Shown here: piece after piece, positions 1 through 11,661 of the stretch | Layout: each line of letters begins with the position of its first letter | How positions within the stretch are numbered: position 1 is the stretch's first letter | Assembly (NCBI RefSeq): GCF_021155765.1 | Contig: NC_060112.1 | Span: 17,050,001 to 17,114,000 of the forward strand | Length of the DNA stretch: 64,000 bases | Direction of reading: 5' to 3' | From: Diprion similis | Taxonomy: Eukaryota > Arthropoda > Insecta > Hymenoptera > Diprionidae | Position numbers and translations under genes: made by a program | Notes under the pieces: model-generated | What the model saw: only the letters and a program-made list of their open reading frames with translations | The model's database searches: none | Told to the model about the DNA's origin: nothing

Positions 1-1318
1 ATTTATGGATATTTGATTACACGGTCTGTACATAACCTTCCAATTTTGTAACCAACAGAATCCATTGTTCTTGTCTAGAATTTATAATAATGTTTTCACA
101 AAATCAGTATAAGCGTGCAATTATTGACAACTTTTAACCTAGTCTTCGAGTCATTACACATATTGTCGTGTAAAATACGTTTTACGACATTTGATTTCAC
201 ATTTTTTTTTGCATTTTGACAGTTCTCCCCCAGTGGCCAGTTCTAGTTGAACTTGATGACTAGAAATATGAGCACTAGGCAGAGAGGAGGCTCAAGCTCC
301 TCGTTTTACGTGATTTACACATGTGTTACCAGTTCCCGATCGACTTGCTCCTCTACATGAAATATGTTTTTGGAACTAATCTTTGAAGTATCTAGCAACG
401 GTAAATGCATGTCAGTAACCAACTAATACTCTGCCGTATTTATTGTCACGAAAGCAGTGGGTCATTAATAATTGACGAATTTTGGAAGCTCAAACTTACT
501 GCAATGCACAACGTACTCTATTATACGTATACTACATTGCCTTGACGCGATTTAGCAGTCCTAACTTTACCGACCGAGCGAATTCATTCGTTTCTTCTTA
601 TAATAAATGAACAAACTATCGGCATGGGTTGCGAGGGTGCGTAGCTCTATTGTAACGGAATCGAAAAAAGTTACTCATATTACGAAAATCATCAAAAAAT
701 GTGTGGTTTTTTGACACGTGTCGCTATTCCCACGTTTCCCGCATTTCAGGAGCAAAATAGTGCATATTTGAGGGACCTTCCGCCATTCTGGTAAGAATTA
801 AGAGTAAAATGAGCTATCGTGAGACTGTTTTCATGCAATATTGAGGCTGCTGAAAGAAAACTAATGATTACAATAATTTCGTAAATAAAAGAGGCTTTCG
901 CGATCAGCTGGGAGCGTTCCTCGGTAAAGAATGTTCCTTGAACGGAACGCTCGGCCGTGCGCCCAGCTGATCGCGAGCCCTACGAGACCAAACAATCTCA
1001 ATTATCTCGTCTGATTGTTATGTTATAATTTATTTGTTATCTATAATTTCATATCTATATGAGCGCAAACTATTTCTTATTATCCCAAGAAGACTGAAGA
1101 ACATTATCTTAATTACCCATGGCGAACACAACGCTATCTGCCGACAACTCTCTACGAATTTCCGCTGCATGATACCATCTAGTGAAATTCATATGAACTA
1201 TGATTTTTACTCTCGATGTGCTCGAAAGCGTGGATAATCTTAACTGTTCTGTCACCCGTGTTCGTATGACGTATCTGAAATTTCATTTGCGCCGGAAAAT
1301 TTAATCGCATGTGCAACA
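1..1318. other. Upstream non-coding region of EBP2
   Basis: No coding region is supported here. The only distinct structure is a strong hairpin at 898-976, listed separately. The last part must contain the EBP2 promoter and 5' UTR; no TATA box is obvious near 1290, which fits a housekeeping gene. Confidence 0.5.
898..976. repeat. Imperfect inverted repeat / stem-loop
   Basis: The arm 898-912 (TCGCGATCAGCTGGG) is exactly complementary to 962-976. The next nine bases, 912-920 (GAGCGTTCC), pair with 944-952 (GGAACGCTC), leaving a 9-nt bulge (953-961) on the right side and a loop of about 23 nt. The predicted stem has 23-24 base pairs, is GC-rich and stands out in AT-rich surroundings. It could be a hairpin RNA precursor, a relic of a foldback element or a cruciform. 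The inverted repeat is read directly; its function is unknown. Confidence 0.85.
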
Positions 1319-2846
1319 ATGGCGGAAGACCCAGACGATTTCGAAGATTCTTCAAGCGAAAGTCATGACGAAGAAAACAATGTTCGGGTGCCGACTGATG
1401 TGAGTGAAAAACTTTTCAACTTTCTGATGGTCTTTCACTATGTAATCGGCATAATGCAAATTTTCCTTATTCAAGAAGTACGAATGATACAAATCATACC
1501 AACGTGCCGATGAAGCATGGTATTCGGTGTGAAACCGGAAATACTCTCTACGATATTATTTCAAATGAACTATTTACATCTGTACAATCTGTTCCTCATT
1601 CGACTCACGAATATATTTGATCATTTTTACTGCCCGTTGACGTCTAGACGATAGTGCTGAATGGTGAAGTGCGGTATAACCATAATATAACCTCACTTAA
1701 CTTAACCTAACCTGATGTACAATCGCATGACCTAATGGGTCGTTTATTCTCACGTGTCACTGAAGTTGCATTTTGTTGAATTCGAACATTTGAATTAAAC
1801 TCATAACCTTTTGATTTATCGGCCGAGCTTTGCACTTTTCTAAAACTGAATCAGTGTATCAGTTCACAATTTCACTATTTTCATATTGATGAATGAAAGT
1901 TTCACCCTGGTATTTTTTACAAACATGAGACCGTCAGTATTGATCTTCAATTTATTCATTTTACCCAGTTTTTTCATTTATTCAATTTGAAATTATCTAT
2001 TTGACTTAAAAAGCTTTATTTTTAATTTAAGCTTTCATTCTTTTGTAGGCCGACATTAAGCGAAAATTGAATGAGTTCAAAATAATATTGCCATGGGTGG
2101 AAAGGTTGGAGATTGTGAATGCACCTGCGCCTTTAGCACCAGAATTGGCCCTGCAAATGCAAGAGCAAGAAGTCCGCCGAGCAAAGCAGCTGCAAGGGAA
2201 CAAAAAATTGCCACAATTCTCACCTTCGGAAGATCCAATCCTAAATGATTTCAAAAGAGAGATGATGTTTCACCGACAAGCTCAAGGTGCGGTCATGGAG
2301 GGTATTGCTAAATTGAAAAAACTTGGTATAGTAACGAAGAGGCCGGACGACTATTTTGCAGAGATGGCCAAATCTGATCAACACATGCAAAAAGTAAGGG
2401 AAAATCTCATGAAAAAACAAGTAGAAGCACAAAGATCGGAGAGAGTTAGACAATTAAGGCAACAACGAAAGGTTGGTAAACAAATGCAAATTGAAGCAAA
2501 ATTGAAAAAGCACGCCGAGAAAAAGAAAATGCTTGATGAGGTGAAAAAGTATCGCAAAGGTGTAAGAAATGATTTGGATTTCTTGGACGACAAGAAAAAA
2601 CCTGGTAATAAAAAAGGTGGAGCCCAACATATGGATAAAAAGGCGCAAGCGAAATTGAAAATGAAGAATTCAAAGTATGGTTTTGGCGGTAAAAAACGTG
2701 GTAGTAAGCAAAATTCGAAATCTAGTGCTGCCGATGTATCGGAGTGGAGAAAACCTGGTAAACCCAAAAAAGGAAAGAGTGTTGGGGGTGGAAAACAGAG
2801 GCCTGGGAAAAATCGTCGTGTTCAGATGAAGTCGAAGAAAAAATGA
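1319..2846 (+). CDS. EBP2: rRNA-processing protein EBP2 homologue (two-exon model)
   Basis: EBP2 is a nucleolar factor needed for 27S pre-rRNA processing and 60S ribosomal subunit assembly. The model joins exon 1 (1319-1399, ATG in a good context, ending at a GTGAGT donor) to exon 2 (2049-2846, after a TTTTGTAG acceptor). Both junctions are phase 0, giving about 292 residues; the human protein has about 306. Exon 2 carries the family signature: a WVERL motif (about residues 43-47), FKREMMFHRQAQ (about 95-106), TKRPDDYFAEMAKSD (about 123-137), a coiled-coil region, then a very Lys/Arg-rich tail with FGGKKRGSK and RPGKNRR motifs typical of nucleolar localisation. Exon 1 encodes an acidic, Ser-rich N-terminus. 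The conserved 'LKPGLN' block expected between the exons was not found in any frame between 1400 and 2048, so exon 1 and the N-terminus are uncertain while exon 2 is secure. TTG at 2067 is not the true start, because the frame continues upstream to the acceptor. Confidence 0.9.
1400..2048 (+). other. Intron of EBP2 (as modelled)
   Basis: This 649 bp stretch starts with GTGAGT and ends with TTTTGTAG. It contains a short AACCT-type telomere-like run near 1690-1715, a motif common in insect non-coding DNA. No further EBP2 coding exon was seen in any frame. Confidence 0.6.
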
Positions 2847-2965
2847 AACAACCAGCTTTTCAGTAACTGCTAAATAATGTATCGAGTGCAACATCATGTT
2901 GTATATTACCGATCACTTATATTTTGTATATAACATTATAATGCGTATTTTTTTTTTATGTATAA

Positions 2966-2971
2966 AATAAA
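2966..2971 (+). terminator. Polyadenylation signal of EBP2
   Basis: A canonical AATAAA lies about 120 bp downstream of the EBP2 stop codon, followed by T-rich sequence. This gives a short 3' UTR ending near 2990. Confidence 0.8.
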
Positions 2972-3556
2972 GTAATTTTGTAAGAAACTATAGGAATTTT
3001 CTTTTCGTTTTAACATTTTTTCTAAATATATCCTTCATTCTTATGCTATATGTTACATTCCTCGATTTATTTTACAAAAAATTTCTGAACATACAGTATA
3101 ATTTATTGCAGCGCTATATTGTTGTAAAGCTGAAAATGCTACTCTAGCAATTAATATTTTTAAATATTTTCTTGAATTTGTCATACGTGGCGATGTGAAA
3201 AGAATTCATGGACATTCGTAGAGCCACTGAAGACGCCATGTTTCAATTTTGTATTATAGTCTCCACATTTGCAGTACCGATTTTCCTATTTTAAAAACCA
3301 ATTCTTATTGCGTAAAATTATTCGTTGGTTCAATTTCCTTCCATCTTCCGTTTGAATCAACATATTACTACCAAACATAGTTTTATACTCCAATATTTTG
3401 AATGTCATCGTGAACTATCATCGAATTCTGTAGATTTACCAAATTGCAGAGGAATTACAAATATTCAGGAATAGAAGATTGAACACATAAAAAATTCATG
3501 AAACGAACCATGTACGTAGTTAATCACGGAAATTGGAGTTTATTTGATCATTTATG

Positions 3557-3708
3557 TATACCGGGTCTAAACGTGGAAACATGCCGACTCGGTGCCTACA
3601 AATAGGAAATCGGGCATAAAAACTTCGCTTGTGAGATAGCAAATTGTAACTACGATGGCCTATCCATAGACGCTAAGGTTGTTTGTTTCCACGTTTATAC
3701 CCGGTATA
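3557..3708. mobile_element. MITE-like element with 25 bp terminal inverted repeats
   Basis: The left end (3557-3581, TATACCGGGTCTAAACGTGG...) and the right end (3684-3708) are inverted copies matching at 24 of 25 positions, with one mismatch. The element is 152 bp with no coding capacity. If the outer TA is taken as a duplicated target, the ends are TACCGGG...CCCGGTA flanked by TA. That would fit a non-autonomous Tc1/mariner-type element. The repeat structure is direct observation; the family assignment is inference. Confidence 0.8.
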
Positions 3709-6700
3709 TACTTTTACATTGACGAATAATAAGTCAATCGGTGTGTTGCGAACTTTTTACATGGTTTGAAACTCAAAAAAAAAAAAAATTAATTCTCATT
3801 ATCACGGTGGCGTCCATATTTGATAGAAGTGCAAAATCAGGGCAAGCCCAATTTATTTATTTATTTATTCCCTTGGAAAATTTGGAGTAGTGGGTATCTA
3901 GTCGACACTCGCATTTAAAATTCCTTCCAACTCATGAACTTACGTAAACCTGGATTTGTATGATAGACGGGGATCTAAGCACTTCCCATATCTACGTGCA
4001 GATGTGGTCGTCGCATCGAGAGACGGTGAACCTGAGGACGGAGGGTACGACGTGCGCTTTCGCGTTTGCTATTACGCAGTGGTTCCGAGGAGCTTGAGGG
4101 AAGGGTCACTTCATTTCTGCCGTATGCCCTGAGGATATTGTATTTGAATCTCGCTACAGCCCGTTGGGGTTTACTCATCCCCGACGAGGTCCGGCTACCA
4201 TAGCTTGCATCGACGAGCTATGTACGTCCGCATCACGATCCCCACGTCCACCTCGAACACCCTGGGAACCCGCCGGGCGATCACAGCTGCCGCATATTTT
4301 CCAGCTTTTTCGTGATCGGTCTTATTTTTGCCGAGGGGAATATAGCTCGCACGTTTCCACTTTAGACATGTAGATGTGTATAAATATGCTTGCGAATGGA
4401 ATACAGAATACGTATCGAATAATAGTACGGGTCAAGTCTGGTAATGGGTGGCGCTTTATTGTTCGTCAATGGTGTGAGGTGCAGGTCTGCAATCTTCGTT
4501 CTGCGGCACCTTGGTTTTATTTCTCTGCTATTTTAGTGTCATTGGACGACTTACATTGTTAATTATGTCGAGAACGAAGAATACGTAATTTGCGTTGGAA
4601 ATACTTTCGATATACACATCTTTCGGGAAATTGAAACAAATCAAAAATGAAAGAAATACAAGGTTTTTTTTTCAACAGAATCTAATGTTCTTGTTTCAAA
4701 TAACTGAGAAATCATAATGTGAGCAGATAATCAAGATGTTCTGATTACCAGGAAATAATTTTATAAACGTGTCCAATAAGGGTCCCAAATCGAAAAATTG
4801 ATTCCACAAGTCAAACTCCCCATTCCTCAATTATTTTCATCTTTTGTATATCCCGAGGTATGATGTCGTCGACATTTGAATAAGGCAGAGGTAATAAAAT
4901 AACGTAAAATATGATGTGATATTTTTTTCAAGAATAATTGCGTAATCTTTGCATGCCCCTTTGGTCAAGCCTGCTTGAAACGCAAGGTCCCCTTTACACG
5001 TCCGGTATTTCCATAACTAAGTACACACGATTATATTTAATATGGATGCCTAAGTCGGGATGGCTAAGCGGGCTAAGCTAAATACGGCTAGAGCGTAACT
5101 TGACGTTTATAAACTGAACGTATCTAGAATTATGGATCATAAGCTGAACGTGCAGGATTAACTTGCGAGCCTCAGGAGAGCTGGCTTGTAAGTTTGTATC
5201 CGCGGATTTCGTGCGTCAATTGTTTTACAGCGAGCTTAAATTTTTAGTACGTGGATCTCTTCTGCCACATGGTAATTAAACTTCTAACGCAACATGCAGT
5301 GACACTCCGTATACTGTATTCATGTGAGATGAGTGACAAAATGACGTGGGATTTTTATGGGATGTCGTACAACATTCAGTACATTTATTACAGGATTGAA
5401 AAAATATTTTTTAGCTGCAATATGACGAGATGTTATCTTATATTTGCTTTCACATCGCTCTGAATGCATCGATTCATGTCACAGTTAAAATTTCATGGTG
5501 CAATTCTCGTTTCGGCAAGTCATAAATATGACAAATACTCTTCGTAATTGATCGACCCACCGCATTGGTTGATAGTACCTGACATATGCAGGTTATCAAA
5601 TCACGCTGTAAATAGATTCTCTTTTAAAAAATCATGTCGACTAGATAACAATGAAGTTGGATGACACCGTGGTAGCCCGAGCAACGAGCTTGGGATTTTT
5701 CTGCCAGTCCTACATGTATACGTTAATACCTACGTATATTACAGCTGTTTGATCCGTTTAATCAGTTTTATTTTTAAAATTGTTGAATAGCATCATTTTT
5801 TGACGCCTCAGGATATACGAAAATATACACATGCAATCAATATCACTTTTCGTTTCGGTGTACATGAATTCTGAACAGCTGGATCTAAATTTTTCAAATC
5901 GCACATTCCCTTCATTTTTTATTATTGAACAACTTTAATCCGGTTATGTGTCGTAGGTAAGATTGGAAAATACTCCATTGCCTCGCATCGCGGTTTAAAA
6001 AAATTGAGACCGCTGACATTGGCAAGAAATACATCTTCATAAACTTCTCACCGGCATGGAGAAACATATCTAATTAAATCTCAGAGGAAGTCTCACCCAA
6101 GCTCACACCTTCAATCCGGCTCTAAAGGCATTTGTGAATTCGGCAGATCCCAGGATACTGCGGAATAATAACGTACCTTCGTGGCAATGCGCGGGACGTA
6201 AACAAATGCTCTGCTGTATAAACAACATAATTCAACTCGACAAAGGGCGGAGGTACCAAAGCTACCAAAGTACCAGCGTGCCGACCGGAGCGAGGATTAA
6301 CACATGAAAGGTGGGAGAAAAGCGAAGTGACGCTCCTTCCTCTCTCTTTCGTAAGTACATTGGGGTTTAAGTCTTGTAGAGAACAGAGGTCTTCCGAAAT
6401 TAAGGGTCAAATTGACACGATGTTCTTGATATCATCGCCCCGGAGAAACTGCACGACTTTTAAATTTAGTCGAATTTTGAGATGCGCGTGTTAGAATTTC
6501 ATTACCTACCTTGCGATGTGTTCGTGAGTGCCTGGAACTAAAGGCAGCCACGTAAGAATGGGCAGAGAAGCATTTCCTTGACAGGGTAGCGGAAATTTTT
6601 TACATCTATATGTGTAAGGACGTTTGCAGAAGTGGGGTTAGCGGGAGAGATAACGGGTTGAAATTTCCTTTTAGAGTAAAATTTCATTTTCTTTCCCGTG

Positions 6701-7720
6701 TTTCGGGGTTGAAGAATAGAAATTGACAGAGAAAATTAGGTCAGGTGACAAATGCAGTCTGCACGTTGTAGAGTAAAAATATAGAGTTTAGACAGATACG
6801 ATATTGTTTCTGGCAGCGTCGAATTCCAATGAGGTACAAAGAATAGCCGATATTTGGTGATTGACAGGCTGGTAAACGCAGTAGAAATTGCGGTACGCTA
6901 CCCGTATCCGGTATCAGCGGCAATACCGGTACGATCTGTCAGTGACGAGAAGGCATTTATTTATAATAATGCAGTATATGAAAACATAGAAAATCTCCGA
7001 ACCTCTTGAAGTACCAGACTTTTTCCCAGAAAAAAATAAAAACGTTCTACTATCTCCAGAACGCCTGGTTGTCGCGAAATGCCTGCAATTAAAACAGCGA
7101 TTCAATATTAAGATGGTTACAGTTCATTTGGCAGGACATGATTATTTGCTTACTTCGTAAAAGCGAATGGCATTTGTCAAGGAAGACGTAATAAGGAAAG
7201 GCAAATACCAATACGGATGTCTCAGAAGTGTTGACGGGGTACATACGGAAGATTGCCGAGGAGTAAGCAGGGGAAAAAAGGTCCGAGCACAAAGGGCAGG
7301 AGACTAGCTTTATTAAGTATCATTCTATTAATAATCTTGTATTAATCGTACTGTATTTTTCATCTCATGAAATTCACAAGGTAACAAATATTTGTAAGAA
7401 TGAGAAAAAGAACGGTGACTTGACGTGGATACTTGTCTGCACTTATGACGGATCAATCACGTCTGCTTTCGGTTCTGGACAATGCGAAAGATTTCACATT
7501 TTTTTCGACACGATCGTCTATCTTCAGCTTCACCGTTTTCCGTGACTATCCGATACGAAAGACCTTTCGAAGAGAGTCCATGTCCATGTCTTCGAATAAG
7601 TTATACTGCAGTTTGTTGTTCAACGTGTCGTCGAGGCTTGCCGTGATTGTAATATCGCTGCGATCTCATGCTGTTTTCTGAAATAAAAGATAGTTTTTTT
7701 CGAAACAGAGAAGAACGGTA
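3709..7720. other. Intergenic stretch without a recognised gene
   Basis: AT-rich sequence with only short, unconvincing reading frames. It includes an (ATTT)n run at about 3851-3869. The open frames at 3975-4560 overlap on both strands and match nothing I recognise. No RNA gene was found. Confidence 0.5.
3851..3869. repeat. (ATTT)n microsatellite
   Basis: About five tandem copies of ATTT/TTTA are read directly. Confidence 0.9.
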
Positions 7721-7736
7721 AAAGGTAAATTGAGCT

Positions 7737-7805
7737 TTTATTCATACGTCACTCTGGAGCAAGTAAATGGATTTTTCGTCGCCTACTGGATTTTTAAACT
7801 CAATA
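7737..7805 (-). CDS. Candidate last exon and poly(A) signal of the unidentified minus-strand gene
   Basis: On the minus strand an acceptor (CCGTTTTTCAG, ending at 7806) is followed by short open frames. One stops at TGA 7742-7744, and an AATAAA signal (7737-7742) overlaps that stop. If joined to the exon ending at 9239 (phase 1), the frame would stop sooner, at 7783-7785, adding only about seven residues. The frame that runs to 7742 would instead need a phase-2 donor. Placement as the gene's 3' end rests on the acceptor plus the poly(A) signal and is tentative. Confidence 0.2.
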
Positions 7806-8339
7806 CTGAAAAACGGCCGATACTACTCGTCTCGGATAAAGTAATTGGAGTAGTCTAGATTTAAAGCGTCTGCAGTAGTTTAGAATGTGCACAAAACGCC
7901 ATATATAAATACCAAACACATATACATATATGAAAAATATGTTGAATACATTCAGATATAAGATCAACTTTAAGAAACGGTGTAAAACATGTTCCCACGG
8001 AAAAAACAAACAAAATTTAAGTAAATTATTTCCAACAGTCTTAGTCGACGTAACGTACGAGGCACACGAGTGCATTGGAATACATATACATATACATATA
8101 CGCGCATTATAGATGATCCAGTAATCATCTCTGTAATTGCACTTTCATTAGTCGAAGACTTAGGGCGAGCGAGTAGTTCGAAATCGAATTACATACCAAA
8201 CTTCTGAAAAGCCGAGTCGGCGAGACGGATTGAATAAGCAGTAAGGAATGGTCGTCTTATAACGAAAATAATGGTGCAATCTACTGTGTGTAGAAACTCG
8301 GGGTAATTTTCAGAATGTATTTTCAGAACCGGCGTCGCG

Positions 8340-8354
8340 CGTCTGTCTGTCTGT
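8340..8354. repeat. (GTCT)n microsatellite
   Basis: Tandem GTCT units are read directly. Confidence 0.85.
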
Positions 8355-9016
8355 CTATTAATTATTTATGATTCGCCGTCAGGACAAGTGACAGGTCGAT
8401 TGAAAAATAATATGCGTGCACTCCTGCGTGCCGGTAAGTGATTACTGGCCACAAATTGTTACGCCATACATACACCATCAACATTGCTTCCATCACTTCG
8501 GCTCCGTCTGCACGTATATAATAAGCTGTCTCGTCCAACGACTAATTCTCAAAGTTTGTTACGCTGAATGAATAAATTAACTGCCGAATCATGGAAGACA
8601 GCACTCAAATCTCGAATAAGTCGGGAAACTTTGTTTCACTTTGGCCCGATCATTTTCACGCAACAATCCGACGATCTCATGCGATTTGTCAGTTTTCACT
8701 TGATATATACTATACAAGTATATTCAGCCACTTTTGACAATAATAAGTATAGGAGAAATGCAGACTCATAAATGTCGTTTCTCGGTCCACCTATTTCATC
8801 TTGAAGATTATTTGGAAATAATGTAAATTCCGTTTCATTTATATCGTGTTTGAGAAAAGTCCAGCTGGACAGAAAGAATTTTACGGCTTACGTACAAGAC
8901 CAAGCTTTGACTACTCATATTTCTACTTGAACGGGCATTTCAGCCTTCGGGGAATGATTATTACAAATTTACTCTAACCTTGCAATGCTGTCCGCTTGCC
9001 CGGAAGGCTATCTCGA

Positions 9017-9039
9017 GCGTAATTGATTATCAATTACGC
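9017..9039. promoter_or_regulatory. Palindromic homeodomain-type site
   Basis: Two 11-bp arms, GCGTAATTGAT (9017-9027) and ATCAATTACGC (9029-9039), form a perfect palindrome around one T. Each arm contains a TAATTGAT-type homeodomain core, and the centre also reads TAATTGATTA, the spacing recognised by dimers of paired-class homeodomains. It lies just downstream of the exon at 9239-9446, in an intron or the 3' flank of the minus-strand gene. Regulatory use is inferred. Confidence 0.45.
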
Positions 9040-9113
9040 CCGGACTGTGTAATCCAGCGTTGAACAAACAAAACTAGTCGCAACGTTTCCACGTCCAGCC
9101 ACGTGCACTAGCG

Positions 9114-9121
9114 TGACGTCA
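9114..9121. promoter_or_regulatory. Full CRE palindrome TGACGTCA
   Basis: This is an exact cAMP-response-element palindrome 75 bp from the palindromic homeodomain site. Two further exact copies lie at 27314-27321 and 32196-32203. Function is not shown. Confidence 0.35.
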
Positions 9122-9238
9122 GTGGTAAAACAGGGAGAAAGAAATTACTGACAGACTGACGTATCTGATATTTCAACTCGAAATTTTCTTAATTAATTAA
9201 CTTTGGGTTGTTAAATTCTGGGCATCCGCGTAACTCAC

Positions 9239-9446
9239 CTAATTCGTCATCCGCATCGTACTCGGCCGGTGTTTCGCTGCAGCAAGAATTATTCTGGAAA
9301 TTCTGACTTCGGCGCAGCAGAAGAATTGCTTCGTTCACGCTGCTGACGTTCGGTTGTGGTAGAACGGTGAAATTATTTACAAATTTTGCCTTCCAGTACT
9401 CGCTTTCCGAATTGTAGTAAGCTGACTCCAAGATTCCGTTGACCAT
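9239..9446 (-). CDS. Internal exon of an unidentified protein gene
   Basis: The exon starts after a strong acceptor (AATTTTTGTTGCAG) and ends at a strong donor (TTAG|GTGAGT). Its 208 bp give 69 codons plus one base, starting in phase 0. The product begins MVNGILESAYYNSESEYWKA and continues with a CC pair and an acidic end (DADDEL). If the donor is not used, the frame runs on to a stop at 9189, adding about 15 residues including GCPEF. Phase 0 matches the donor of the exon at 11931-12036. The sequence has Asn-rich stretches and three or four potential N-glycosylation sites (NFT, NVS, NNS), so a secreted or membrane protein is possible. I do not recognise the family. Confidence 0.6.
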
Positions 9447-9823
9447 CTGCAACAAAAATTGATTTCATATTCAACAAGCATTATAGACAGTTGGTAAAAT
9501 TAGGTACCCAGACCCGTGTCAACGTGTCTATTCTTAGTTTACGGCAACCTCAACTACTTATCATCACGTGAATGTAACCAAACAGGGTGTTTACCGTGGT
9601 CGGTCTATACTCAGAGTATAAACCAAATTCTTGTTTTTAAACAAGTCACGACATCGTAAAGTCTGACCTATCGCTATAACTCAGATGCACAGCTTTTATC
9701 CCTGTAAGAGACTGATAAAAATTCGCTAGATAAGGCCGCAGATTGCGGAGGTATAGTTTGACCCGACCTGGCAGGTATCGATTCACTCCAAGTTGTATGA
9801 TAAATTTGGAATTTCGGGTGTGA

Positions 9824-10375
9824 GAGGCCGGATCGTGCGTTGGGCTGGATATTAATTTGTCGAAGGGTTATTTGCGGTCGGTACAACACCAAGCCCAGGC
9901 TTTTGTATTCAGGCTTGTACAGTGTAGTCACGCACAACGTTGCCACTGGACTTTCGATGACGTTCTTCCGGTGAATATTACTCCTGGTAACGGCTCCGCG
10001 GCTGACGTCCTCGTTCGCTCGTATCGGGACATGGAAAAACACTTTCCATACGTTCCATTATATCCTCGCTACAAATGGTTCGCTATTCGTACTCATCTCT
10101 GGATATTACCGCACAAATATGTACGACGCGCTGGAACATTTGTCTGCATATTTCCCCTCGTGCCTACAGCCCCAGTTCAATCTATATACATGCGCATAGG
10201 TGGGTATAAAGGACCGATGGATATCGGTGAATACAATTGCTGCAATGATTACTGTTATTGTTACGACTTTGCGGTCCGGGGACAAGGATCAACGGCGCGT
10301 TACGAGCGAAAGGCAGTAAACATGCGTATAAAAATGATACAACTTCGCATTACTGGGGCACCATACTCGGGCTAA
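9824..10375 (+). other. 184-codon open frame inside the 9447-11930 intron
   Basis: This is an open frame without an early ATG (first ATG near 10032), lying antisense to the minus-strand gene's intron. It encodes a Tyr/Cys-containing product with no motif I recognise. About one frame of this length is expected by chance in 64 kb, so it is recorded as an open frame rather than a gene. Confidence 0.15.
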
Positions 10376-11550
10376 TGCGACCTAAACCCGGGAATTCGAA
10401 TCGTTTGGTGTAATCAACAGACTCGATTTCTAGTGTTTTCACTTGTTAGAAATCGAAATTGTTGCCCTCGAAAAACTTTGGGGATTCGAAGCGTCGAATT
10501 TGTAACTTATTTGGCTCGTGCATGTAGCCGGAGGCTGTTATAAAAATTGCTCGGAATGCACAGGTTCGATACAACGTCATAAGAGCGAGTGGTGCAAATG
10601 TAGCCGTGCAGAGGCGCGTACTCAAGGGGCACGTCCGATCTTCAATAAAGCTGACATCCTTGGTGATAAGTATGCGCGAGTAGCGAAGAGTTGCAAGTGT
10701 CTGCGTAATCTGAGTTGCATAAAGTCTGAGTCCCGAAGATGGTGTTACTTCGCGCAGAGTTTGTCGTCAAGTATTAGACGCCGCGGCGTAAGAAGTCGTT
10801 AATGGCCCTCGGCAGAGTAGAGCATAATAGGTTCCTCCTTATTCTTGTAGCTTTATACCTACGTGTAGCAGCTGCAACTATCACGAGCAAACGTAATCCT
10901 CTTACGATCATACGCAACGTTTGTAGTGGCATATAAGGCGCACCGGGCTTGAACAACAGGTACGAGACTTTGAAGTATCAAGTTTTGAGTTCTTGGACAA
11001 GTTTTGAGTTCTATGAAAGACGTTAGCGCTTTATTATACCTGCACCAACTTTTCACCTTTAAATTGGTCCGCTGAACTCACGTGTCTCTCTCGTCCCGAG
11101 GTCTAGGCGAGTCCTTTCTTCAAGTTCATCTTGCGCGCATGTATACGTATACCCAATACGCTTACGTACGTTTCAGTTTTGCAACTAAAGCAGCAGAGCT
11201 CGGCAGCATCAGCAGCGCTATGGATTTGTTCTAAACTTTGCAGTTTATCCGTCGGGTGATACGAGCGTAAAAATGAGAAACTATGAAACAAAGTTAAAGC
11301 GGCTGTCGCCAGCTATAGAGATATGGATTTACTTAGTCATACGTATTATATTATACCTATATGTATATGTATGAACGGTATGTGCATAACTACACGACGT
11401 CATTTTTCATCAACTTTCGTAAAATAAACGCTGCACATATCCAAAGTTTCAATCCTCTTTTATGTACCTTTTAACTTGGAATTTTTTCTTCGACTTTCTT
11501 TCTTATTATAAATGTCAGGCTTGATTCAACTCAAATTTACGGAAACTGTT

Positions 11551-11661
11551 ACACGGAGAGAAGAAAGAAAGTAGATTTTACACAAAACTGCAGGAAAAGA
11601 GGGCACGGGTTCCTTCTTTCCTACAGTTTGAGTAAAATTTGCTTTTTTATTCTCTCCGCGT
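11551..11661. mobile_element. Foldback MITE-like element
   Basis: The left half (starting ACACGGAGAGAAGAAAG) and the right half (ending TATTCTCTCCGCGT) are imperfect inverted copies along most of the 111 bp. The matching segments include GATTTTAC, AAACTGCAGGAAA and their complements, with roughly 80 percent identity. No coding capacity. The element sits in the minus-strand gene's intron, about 270 bp downstream (in transcript sense) of the exon 11931-12036. No clear target-site duplication could be assigned. Confidence 0.7.

Noticed and set aside
3975..4400. Open frames on both strands near 4 kb, including a minus-strand frame ending RRCKLW
   Set aside because: Several frames are open at once, no acceptor or start fits, and no family is recognised.
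8190..8215. 7-bp microexon between a TTTTCAG acceptor and a GTATGT donor (minus strand)
   Set aside because: Too short to support without transcript evidence.
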